64,000 nt of DNA from Aurantiochytrium sp. KH105 (lineage: Eukaryota > Sar > Bigyra > Thraustochytrida > Thraustochytriidae). The position numbers and the translations under genes are program-made. Below, one piece after another: positions 9,458 through 21,400 of the stretch (position 1 is the stretch's first letter; each line of letters opens with the position of its first letter). The notes under the pieces are model-generated. The model made no database searches, had not been told where the DNA came from, and saw nothing but the letters and a program-made list of their open reading frames with translations. The stretch is taken from NCBI GenBank assembly GCA_003116975.1, contig BGKB01000132.1, forward strand, positions 124,001 to 188,000, in the 5' to 3' direction.

Positions 9458-12400
9458 CTAAGCTTTGCTTGCATCAGCTTCATCTTCCACATCGTCGTCC
9501 TCCTCGTCGTCCTCGTCGTCGTCCTCATCGTCGTCCTCGTCTTCGTCATCCTCTTCTGCGCCCTCGCCGTCCTGAGCATCCTCGAGCGCCCTGTGTATCC
9601 TCCGTTCAAAGTCCGGGATATCAGGCAGCTGGCCCTCCAGCGCCCGAACACTCTGTTCAAAAGGAAAATTCGCAAGAGCTTCGGCCACCCTCAGTGGATA
9701 CATCATACGAAGGGCCTCGTCATAGGCCAGCGCTGCGACCACTTCGTTGTCAAATCGCCCCACCTGCCGCACCTCGCCATCGGGACAGACGATGTCAACC
9801 TTCCATCGCGCTCGAGACCTTGAGAGCCCGAGGAAGTCGCTCTGTCGCCCCACAGGTCTATGCACTTTATTATCTTTGGCAAGCTTTTTCTTCGCCATTC
9901 GCGCGGCCTTCGAGTCTCCCGAGGTCAGCACGCGAGTTTTCTCGAGCAGATGAAGAGGCTTGCTGCTACGGCGCGGTCGATGGCCGGATCTTTGCGCAAC
10001 GCGGGCGGCTTCAGCCATTTTGCTCAGCTCATCGAACTCGCTGAAAATAGCCCGATTTGCACGATTGTAAGCTTCGGACTGCTGTTGCCAAGCAGATTTC
10101 TCTTGTTCCGACAGGGAGCGCCACTTGTCGCGCAAAAGACGTGTCGTTTGCGTAATGTCCATGTTTACCCCGTCCTCAGCTTGCAGTTGTCGCCGTCCAT
10201 CGATGACAAACATGAGCCAAGCGGAGCGACGCTTTGGTTTTTGACTCAAGAGCTCTCGAATCTTCTCCTCTGTATCCGAATCAATGTCCTCGACCTTGGA
10301 GACACGCTCTTTGATCTCGCGCAATTCTTGCACGAGGGGAGATTCTTCGCTATCACTGCTCGGGTCCGAGGCTCCCTGCGGTCCAGACGCATGGGACCCC
10401 ACAGCTTCGGCACGGGGAACCTTTGCATTGCTGCCCTCGCCCTCCTCGTCGGTGGCAGCGACACGCTTCTGTTTTGCACCAATCTTGCGGACCCCGGTCT
10501 CCTCGACGCGAGCTGCCGCTGCTGCTGCTGCCGCTCGCGCTTCTGGTGCGGAAGATGACGATGGCGCAACGTTCGAGTCCTGAACATCCTCTTTGCTTTT
10601 GCGCGGTGGCGGGAGACCGGTCCCCGGAAGCAATGGCAGGCCACTCTCTACATCTTTCACCTGCGCGAGCTCCTGCGGGGTAAGAGCCTCGCGGAGCTTT
10701 GTTTGAATTGCAACTTGCATCTTTCGCAGGCGATGCCACGCTTGCGGCTGGCCAATGCGCTGTCGACGAGTCTTGCGTGCAAGACTTGTTTTCAGACGCT
10801 CGAATTGCACAGCTCGCGCTTGGGACAGATTGGCCACCAATGTTGCCGATGTGAAGCGCGCGACAGCCTCGATATACAACCACGATGCCAAGAGCGCCAA
10901 GTGCGAGAGTGAGTGCACAGTATGCAATTCACGAAGCCACTCTGCCTCAACTGGCAAGCCATAGATTGCACTTGATATCTTGAAAGCGGGCCGACTATAG
11001 TCCAACTCGCGGATGGAGAGTCGTTGGCTCCTACGCAACAGTGACTCCGAAGCCGCGTCGAAACCCTCCTGATCCTCGTTCGCAATGTAAAAGTACACTG
11101 GCGGCATAGTCGATACATAGGCGCGGCACACGGATCGGAGTGCGGCAGCCACAAGGGCGGTCGCGTCCCGCCCGCGTGTTTTCCCAGCGTCGATGTCCTC
11201 GCCCAGGTCCGATACACGGCGGTGCCACTGCACTCGCCTCGACGGCCATTTCCACTGGCCCCAGTTGTGAAGCCAGCGCCACTCTTCCACAGCGCTGAGA
11301 ATGCGCGGCTCTGCAGCCCCCATGGACCATAGGTGCGCTTCAAGCGCGAGAACAAGATCTACCATTGTCGAGTGTGTTGGCACCGCGAGAGGCATGACTC
11401 GCGCAACAAGTTGCTGCGGCGCATGGTGGGCCACGGCAATATCGCCGTCTCGACAGAATGACATGGCCTGCTGAGCGGCTTCGGGGCGAGGACGATACAC
11501 AGTCACCGTCAGCGAACCTTGGGTACCCCGAAGACTTGCCATCCACCCAGCTGCGACCTCCTGAGGTCCGAGCCCCACGCATGACGTTGCGCCGACGCTG
11601 AGCAAAACGTCCCCAACACGCAATGGTAGTCTTGGCAATGAGGGCGCTTCGTTTCCTTGCTCCAAGATTTCGGTCTCGAGCGATTGTTGTTGTACTTTGT
11701 GTTGTCGAATGTCCACGATAAAGCTTGCTCCGCCAAAAGCAAGAGGCGTGCGGGAGAGACACACCGTAGTTTCTGGGCCTATCGTGAGCTCAAACGTGTG
11801 CACGCGTTCTCTCTCGGCGCGAGACTGGGTGAGCGGCGTCCACAAAAACTCGCTTCCAGAGCGCCGCCAAGACGAAACGAGTGTGCTGTAGTGAGAAACA
11901 AGTTTCGCATAAGTGTTCTGTTCCTCCTCTGTACCTCTGTGAAGAGCAGCGAGCAGGGACTCGATTTGTGCGCGCCCAGCATAAGCGAGCCAAGCGGTAT
12001 GTTCGCCCAATTTGCCCCCAAAACTGGGTTTTAGGCGCCGAGGGCCCAGAGAAGAGAGTTCTACCTCGAGCTCGCTCTGGGCGGTCTCAGACAGGGACAC
12101 AAACACAAATGAACCAGCGTCGCTCTCAATGACGCTCGTACTGTTGTTCTGAAAATACCAATACGCACTGCCATGCCGATCAAGCCCAAGCGGGCTGAAG
12201 CGCGGGCACAGTGAGCTTTCCGCCTCGAGTGGGCCCACAGCACTATCCACATCCTCGACCTTGAGCTCATCTGCGAGCTGCGGTGCCCGCTTGGGTCGTA
12301 GCAGAGCATACAATTCCTTCTCAAAAGCACGAAGAGGCGCAGGGTCCAATTCTGTAGGGCCCTCGCGACGGATGTCGGAAATCGGGATCACATCGATAAG

Positions 12401-15400
12401 GCTCGATGCTCCAGCGCGATCTCCTACAGCAACATCACCCTCAAGTTTGGTAAGGTCCTTGGCGTGTCGCCGAGCTGCAGCGCCTTCGCCATTGCTCAGA
12501 CTTGAATTCTGCTGCAAGTTGCGGCGCAGTTGCTGCCCCTCCTTCTTTTCAGCGTCAAGAACTTGCTTTCGTCTTCCTTCGAGCTGCTGCACGTCTTCGC
12601 GAAGCTGAGCTGCGATCACGCTTGCAACGCGCTTCTGCACTCGCACCGCCTTGGCAGAGGTCTCCAAAAGCCGAGACTCCAGTTTCGTGACGGTCTCCAC
12701 GTCCTCTGCAAACACCCAATGGACGCCATACATCGATCGCGGCAGTGTTGAGACGTCGAGGGCAGCTCGTGAACGTTGCTTGGCAGAACGATTGTGCCCT
12801 CCCGTCCGACCGTGTTCCCTCTCGTAGTCGCGACGCGTACTCGTTGTCCACAAACACATGGGCCGTTCTGTTGTGCTCGAAGCGCTAGTTTGCAAGAGCA
12901 CGCGGAATGCCAGAGAGTTGTTTGAGTACGCGGACCCAGCCACCAGAGCAGGTACTAGCAAACGCGAGGCGTGCGCGACGAAAATGCGCTCACCGAGCCA
13001 TGCCATACGGGCAACCGTGTGCTCCCGGAGAACTACTGCGTAGCGACGCTCGAAAGATACCATGAGAGCTGTGATTTGTTCGGCCTCTGCAGATACCGGG
13101 TCGAACACTGCGCGGTAGGCCATCATCACAGCACGCATGTCTCGCCCAAAGCCAAGGCCTCGCTGCTTTGGATTGGCAACTCCGCCAGACCCTTTGCGCA
13201 TTGCGCGACGAAATGCGGCTTCCGCCTCGCGCTCATAGCTCCCGTTCACAAGCTCTGTGCGCACTGTATCAAAATTCAGGTTCTCCTTGCCGAGTGCACG
13301 AACGTATGCAGCTTGCTCGCGAGGGGTGAGGTCCCCAAGGCGCTGAACGATTGCCGCATGCTCTGCAAAAATATCGTCGAGCAGCTCGAGGCAGCCTCGC
13401 TGATAACGAAGCATGTGAAGAGCCTTGGCAATCCCTTGCACAGCGTGCGGAGTATCCTTGATACCCAGTAGCTCGTTCAGCTTCGCCTCGCATCTTGCTG
13501 CCTGCTTCATCGTTTTGGACCCAGGTGCGAAGAAGCGCGCGGCGTTTGCAAAAACGAGCTCGCAGTCTTTGAGAAACGAGGAGCCAACGATGGGCTTGCC
13601 TTCGGTGGTCAGAGCATCGTAATCACCTTTTTCAAGCCGCGCTCGAATTGTCTCGAGATCCATCGGTCGCGATACGAACTTGCTGTACCTCTCAAAACCG
13701 GCAGCAGACGTGTCGACCGGCTCGCGAAAGGGCTGGCTCGATCGATCCTTTATGAGCTGCCCAAGCCTTTTCTTGCATTCAGCAATAGAGACTGCAAAAG
13801 GATCCGCAGGCGCTCGAATATGCTGGCTAAGGCCGCTATTGTCCTCCACAGCAGCACCATCAGTCCCACCAGCCTTGCTGTGACGACTCGCGCTCGTTGC
13901 CTGGCTTGCACTGCGTTTCAGGGGCGCGGGGGTCTTTACAGCCTGATTCGGGTGTTGAGACGCTGACGGCGCCGGTGAAGGAGTCGATTCTGCCGCACAA
14001 GGCTTCTCTGTAGAAACACCGTGAGTTGCATCGCTTGGAGATGCCGGGGCACTCGTTGCCAATTTAGAACCGACGTCCCCTACAAGATCCACAGTTTTCG
14101 TAGGAGCTTGCAAAGACGCAGCGTCCATTCCATTCACGCTTGGGCCTTCGGTTGCCTTCACGGCGGGAGCTGATCCGCGAGGACTTTGCATTGGCCTCTC
14201 ACTAACTGCGGCGCGCTCGGGATTGAAAGGAGCGGCTTTGACAACAGGAGAAGACTCCCTCCATGCAGCAAGCTCCATGTCAAATTCTGAGCGGAGCAGA
14301 GAAGAGCTCTCCTGCGTGACATAGGCGTCCATGATTGCCTTGAGCTTTTCCTTCTTCTGGACAGCGTTCAATGTTTCGGCATCAATGTCGTCAGCCATGT
14401 CAACGTCCTGATCTTCAGTTTCCTCAACCTCGTTTGCAGCTCGATCGTTGTTGCTATTGTTGTTGCCTGCGATATCATCATCATCATCATCATCATCATC
14501 ATTGTCATCATCGTCGTTTCGATTGGTCAAGCCAGCGTTAGCAGGAGCATCAGCAGCCGGACGACCACGTTTGCGACCACGAGTTTGGCGTTGTGGCTCC
14601 GTGGCTTTTCGTGCGCTCGCGCTGCGAGTCGCGCGAGTTGACATACGCGAAGTCTGCTGCCGTGAGGAAGATCGTGAGTATCGATGCGGCTCTGCTACGA
14701 AATGCTCCGTTTTTCGACGATTGCGTCCCGACTGCCTCCGTGAAGGTGTGGCGAAATCGCCATCATTCTCATCAATGTCGTCTTCTTCAAGAGGGTCTTG
14801 CTCTGCGTCAGAGTCACTCTCCGCGTAGTTAGTGGCAGTACGGCTTCTCGATCGTCGCGCAGGAGGTGCTGAAGCTGCACCGCTACTTTTGCGTGCACGC
14901 GCCTTTCCTCGTTTCGCAGGCGTGCGTTGGGGTGTCGCTTGCGCACGTTTTGCAGGGCGCCCGCGTCGTGGCTTTGAAAATCCTTTGAGGGAAGCGCGAC
15001 TCGATGCCGCCACTACACTCTTGTCCTCTGCGTCCACGTCGCCGCCATCATGCCCGTTGTTTTCCTCTTCCGCCTCCTCCTCCTCTTCTTCGTCCACCTC
15101 TTCCACCTCGTGGTACTTGACTCGCTTTCCTCTCGTCCTTCGCCGCGTAGCAGCGCTGCCGAGTGCGGGCGTTGCTGCGGACACGAAGTTCTCATCCTCC
15201 GCGCTATCTAGATCATCACTGGCAAAAGCCTTCTTCCGCGGTCTTCCTGGGCCCCTTCGATTTGCGTACGGGCCAACGCGGCGACCACGCAATAACAAGT
15301 CTGGCTCTTCTTTTGGGCCAAGGTCGAATTGATCGGGAGGCTTACGCACACCAAGAGCCATAGCGATTCCAATACGCACCGGGAAAGCATTCACTACTTG

Positions 15401-18400
15401 CTCGCAGAGCCGTTCGAGAATCGCCAACTTGACGTGCGGCGCGAGTGCGGCATAGTCCACATCAAGAATTTCAGCCAAAAGGTCCTTGGTCGCGAGCATG
15501 CGTTCTGATGCAGGGATTTCCTCAGGTTTCCAAAACTCGAGAACCTCGGGGACAAGCTTCATAGCGGACTCTGTGCTTCCTGCATCTTTAAGTCCGGAGC
15601 GCATATCGCCGTTTGCACTACTGCTTGTCTTTGTACTTTCATCCTTTTCCATGGCAGAGGCAACTTCTCGAACGCGTGCTTCGTCAACACCGTCATCCTC
15701 GTCATCGTCCTCGTCCTCGTTGCCATCGTCATCCTCGCCGTCGTCCTCGCCGCCATTGCCGTCATCATCGTCATCGTCGTCGTCATCGTCGTCGTCAACC
15801 AAGAGGTCATCTGCAGGATCGTCCTCGAGACCAAGCTCAGTAACTTCGTTGGCCTTAATCATGGCCCCCGAACCTTCCACATCGGCAACAAAGGTCCAAT
15901 GAAATCCGTATGTGTTCGCATACGAGCCAATGCCCTTTGTGACTCGATGCGCCATCGTCTGATCGGTCCAAAGATTCAAGGGCATCATGCTTGGTTCGGC
16001 TTCTACTTGCACGCGAAGGCGATGAAAGTCCGTCTTTGAGCGCATGTGCTTGTACCGGTACTTTGGCAGCGCGTAGTAATCCTGAATTTGCGCAGACTTG
16101 ATCGTAGGAGGCTGAATCCGCACATCGAGCCAAAGGATCTTTTCGCCGACCCACGCCCACTTGCTTGTGGCGTGATCTCGGAGACCGAGAGCGTACTGCT
16201 GCTCAAAGGTCTCCGCGCAGGCCGCGACGCTCTTTGCTTGCTCCTCAGACCCGGCAGTTGCATCTGTCATGGTTGAAAGTAGCGTTCGCACTTGCTTTGC
16301 GAACTCGTTTCCGATCTCGCCACTCTCATTTAGACTAAAATCGCCACTCTCAAGCTTGGTACGGATGGCCGACACGTCCTCTCGCAGAGAACTAGACGCG
16401 GCTACCGCTGCAGCAAACCCTGAACTAGACTCGAGATTCGTCAGAATTCGGCCGCAAACACCTGGGAGAGACTCGCGCTGTGGCGCAACATCCACCCCAT
16501 CGTCTGCTGATGTGTCAGTAGGGAGGGGGCTTCGACTTTGCGAAGGTTCATTCGCAGAGGGTGTCGCGCCCGCTGCCGAAACATCGTCGCTGTGTCCCGC
16601 GACGTTGGCATCTTGGATCACATGTGGCAAGGCGGCGGACGAAATTCGTTTTGCATCATCATCATCATCGGCGGCCTTCGATTCAGGCACCGCGGTACTC
16701 TGGGCCGTCAATGAGACATCTTCCATAGAGACGTCGTCGCTCGTCTTTGGCCGCGAGCGCATGTCTCGTGCGTCATCAGCTGCGCCGCGGGGCTCGAGAG
16801 TCTTCTCTGGCGCGGGATTTGTATGAACTTGAGCGGCATTGTCCATATCGGCATAAATGCCAATTGGAATGCGCTGAACAGGTCGACGAACTTCTCCCGT
16901 TGCCGAAATCATCTGCCGCGAACCGATGGTGGGCATCGTTTCCGCATCCGAGTATCCTGGAGCAGTTCCGACTGTGAGAGTCTTTTCGAAGGAGCTGGAG
17001 AGCTTGCGTGCGGCTTTGCCGATTTCTGAGCTCGCCCCGTTGTAATCTACACAATTTGAAAAGACACGCTTGACGTCGCGCAGAAATTTTGGCGCAAGCG
17101 AAGACTTGTCAATGGAAGCATAAAAGTCATAATGTCCACTGCGGAGTCTTTCTGCAATAGTTCCGAGGTCCAAGGGATTTGTGATCACTTCGTCATAATC
17201 CTCGAGACCTGGAAGGGACGAGTCAACTGGTTCTAGGAAAGGCTCTGCAAAAGGCTCCTTCATGAGCTTGTCGAGTGCGTATTGTCCGACAACTTTGCGA
17301 GGGTAGCGGAGACGTAGGCGTTTGAGCTCTTCCTGCGGGGATCTCTTGGACCCCCTCGGGCCTGGCCCGTGTGAGACAGGGAACTTGCTTAGGATGCCTT
17401 CGTAGTGTGCACGAAGAGTCGCATCTGATGCTCGAAGCACTCGTTCTGCGCAGGCAGCGGCCATTCCCTCGCGTGGACCCTCAACAAGAGCGTCCATTTC
17501 GAAGATGCCGTCGAGCCGCTCCGCGCAGAGAGCTTCGAGATGTAATGCATCCTCGTGCAACTCAGAGCCAGGTTTGTGGAAAGCCTTGGCGTTTGCCCAC
17601 ACCATGCGAAGATCCATCGCAAAAGCCTCGAGCTCCAGAACCGTATCAGAGTGGTAAAACCCTGCTCGTAGGCGCTCAAGAATTTCACTGAGGGAAATGG
17701 GCTCCGATACTGTCTTCGTGTAGTTGCGCATACCCGGTTGGGAGAGATCAATTGGCTCAGTGAACGGAGAGGCCAAAGGGTGCGCCATGAGAACTTCGAT
17801 TAAGCGCTCGCACTCTTCGGCAACTCCATCCCCACCCCCGTCATCGTCGCCTTCATCATCTTCGTCTCTAGTCTCGTTGACGCTCGCAGCATCTTCTGTA
17901 CTCGGTTCGATCTTCCAAAAATCATCTTCCTTCGCCTCCTCGTCCTTCAAATCGTAGTTGCCCACGTCGTCGTCCGCCGCTTGCGCGAGGTCACGAAGGG
18001 CTTTGATTCTTTGCATCGCGGCGGTCGGTTCATGGGTACTAGGTGAAGCTGGCTTGTCCTCACCCGAAGAACCTGGCACCGAAGTCGCCCCGGCGTTAAC
18101 CTCGGCCTCGGCAGCACCATCCTTTCGAGGCCCGCCCGTGTTTTCTTCGCTTGCTTTTTCCGGACCATTTTGACGGCTAGCCACCGCACTATGCGGATTC
18201 TCGACACCCTCCAGCCTGCAAAACACCTCGACAAGAAACTCTTGCCACGTCCAATCATTGATAGACAGGAAGTTAAGCCCCACACGCGCCGGGCGAACAT
18301 TAAAAACGTCTTCCGAGCCTCCAGGATGTGCCTTGGGCCCCTCGCGAGTGAACGCTCCTGCTACATTTGCAGTTCGGTTTGGAGGGTCCGCAGCTACATC

Positions 18401-21400
18401 AGAAGACCTCGACGCCCCTGGAGGTATCTGATTCTCTGGTCCAGAAGCGGCGTTCGAAGACGCACTTCCCTGGCTGATTGCCGCTTGCTGAGCCTCGTGA
18501 CGGCGCCGAGCCTCGGCGACCACAATGGCATCTTCCTGCGCAAGCTCTTGATATGGGGCGCGTTCCTCCGCTGACATGCGTTTCCACTTGTCGGCAGCTT
18601 GCTTGGCAATTTCGGTGAAAACGCTCTTCACGATCGATCGATCTTTTTCGCCATCAATAGGCTCCTGGTGCGCGCCTTTGAGTTCCTCGCTGACGAAAAA
18701 AGTAAAGGCGGTGCGGCCCTTTTTCCGAAGCTTGACGCGCTTTTTGCGCCCCGCGTTCACCTTGACCTTCTTCTTCTTGCCTGGCTTGCGGGTGACAACC
18801 TTTATTTTGGCGTTCTCTTGATCGATGAGTGCTGCCTTTTCTGAATAAATAGCCTTTTCTTCGGGCGACATCTCCCTCCATCGGTCGCTCACAAGACGCG
18901 CGCACTCGGTGAAGCTCATGCTCTTATCCCACTGTTCTCTCGCAAATAAATGATATGCGGAAGTCTTCTTCACATTTTGCACAGAAACCGAAGGAGCACC
19001 TTCTGCAGCTTCTTCGCCTTGTGCGTCCTCGGCATCATCTTCCAAGCCACCGTCTGTAGCCGAGACGCGTTTGCGTGCTTTGCTCCGCTTAGGCCGCGGA
19101 GGAAGACCGGCTAATGGATCAGGCCCAGCAAGGGAGAGCCCGATGGCGGCGCCCTCGGCGAATTCGCCGTTGCGAAGCAGAATCTTGGAGCCCATTCTCT
19201 GGCGAGCATGAGCCGCGCGTCCCATGTACGCGCGCTCATACAGAAGAAGATAGCGTGTGTAAATGTCGCGAAGGTCGCGGCCTAATACCTCCTCGTCAAC
19301 TTCCTCCTCGAAATAGTCCGGGACCTGCGCTGCGATTTGATGCCAAATCTCTTCCGAGGACTGGCGACTCTCGATGACGCGAAAGCCGCCGCGAGACTTG
19401 ACGAGCGAATAGACAGTGTAAAGGTTGATCGGGACGCCCTGGAGACGCGGTGCAGCCTGCGGTTGCCATTGGATAACCTCAACGTAAAAGCGACAAAGGC
19501 TTTCAAGGAAGTTGGCAGGGGTCGCGAACCAGGCTGGGTCTCGTAGCATCCCATGCACTTCCCTTTTGAACAGTTGCCAGCTTGCACCTTCTTCGAACCG
19601 AGAAGAATTTTTGTCGCGCTCCATGAGAGAGAGGATTGGGATATCCTGCACAGCACGCCCGACCTGATCAAACGCCCAGCGTACGACCGAGCCTTCGTCG
19701 CGAGATGTGGGAGGAAGCAGTGTTTCTGGCACAGGCACGTCCGCGTCCTTATGGGATCGTTTAAACAACGCAAGGGCCTCAGAGGCCTGTCCGTTCTCGG
19801 TCATGACCAAATTGATGAGCTCCAGATTGACGCACACCAAAAGTTCGGATGCAATCGCTTCAGCTTCGCGCTTGCGGTCAGAGCGAATTGTCTTCGCCAT
19901 AATCGCTGCTGCGAATTCAGAAAGTGAAAATGGTCGAATGCTCCAACCGAGTTGGTCCGCGAAGCACTGGAAAAAGGTATATACGCGTGTGAGTGGGCCC
20001 AGTAAGCTTGGCGGCACCACCACCTGCTCGATAGGTCCATGCTTGCAAGGAATGACAACAACACGGTCATCGAGTGCGGCGGTATCGTACGATAGCTTGT
20101 CTTGAGTGGTCAACCGGCGCCACGTCGTTTCCACGTTGCTTCCCGAGTTCAGGTCGCACCACTCGAGTGCATTTTGGTCGTCGTACTGCAAAAGATGCAT
20201 CTCCGTCTTGGGCCTGTATCGAACAACTGTTGCTGGGTACCAAATGCCGTCGTCAGGCCAAAGCATTTCCACGCGCATTCCAAGCAAGCCCTCACCCCGA
20301 AGCGAGGTACGAAAAGAGTCTTGTGCCGAACTCGAAGCCAAGCTTGTATCTTGGCAGCCTTGCATCACTGGAGACCCCGTGAGGGCTCTGGCGCTCTTCA
20401 CAGGGTCCACAAGGACGTGAAAAGGTTGAGGTTTAGGTAGGGCATAGGCTCGCGCGGGCTCCGTTCGCAGGGCTGAGATGTCAACCTCTTTTCCTTGCGC
20501 TATCCCTGCGCCGTCAGCTTCGCGTTGTACACGGGTTATATCTCGTTGATCGAGAGCTTTGGTTTTTCCTTCGTCTCCTGCCGCGTTTGAGGCCTGAGCC
20601 ATGTCCACGTCGCCGTCTACGCCTACGGTGCTGTTCATGGCTTTCGAGACGGATTGGTCGGCTGCAGCAGCATCAGGGAGATCCGCCGTCTTGGGCGCGG
20701 ATAAAAGTGTTTGGCTTGTGGGGGAAGGAGCAGCTTCCAGAAGGGAAGCTTCTTCAAAGGGTTGCGGTGGTGAGATGGCGGGTGGCTCGGGAACCGGGAA
20801 CAGGCCGGCCAGATACGCGTCGTCGAGGGAAGGAAGTTGCAAAAGAAAATCGACCACCCCAAAGGCCTTGGTCAAATGTGGGCTCACCGATGAAATTTGC
20901 TCTTCAATGAAAGTACCGTTTGTTCGAAGAAAAGAGACACTTGAAGGGCGCAGCGGAGCGCCAATCTCTGAACACCAGAGTGCGACTCGTAAAAGAGTTT
21001 TGCTCGGGCTCTCCTGACTCGCCACGATTGCCTCTTGCTGCTGAAGCTGCAAACGAGCCCGAAGCTCATGCACCAGACGAGCGCAAAAATGAAAGTTCGA
21101 GAGCGTGCGCTCTGCAAAGTATGCATACGATGGCGATGGCTCGACCTTGGGCACGTAGTCATTGATGTAAGAAACGCAGGCGATGCGATAGTAGAAAGTG
21201 CGTACGTCCTTTCTGGCGGCATGCGCGTGATTCGCGCTGGATGATGATGAAGAGGACCCGCGCCCACGGCGTCCGGAAGACTGTTTCGCTACCTTAGGAG
21301 GTACGCGAGCTTCTGCAACGATCCACAACGAAGAGCTGGCGCCACCCATGCCGAACTCCACCATGTAATCAACGACGTTGGAGATGTAAACCTTTTGCAC

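Noticed and set aside
9448-10558. Plus-strand frames with His/Arg/Pro-rich or Cys-rich translations opposite the AP2/HMG end of the giant gene
   Set aside because: They mirror acidic and Ala-rich codons of the real minus-strand gene.
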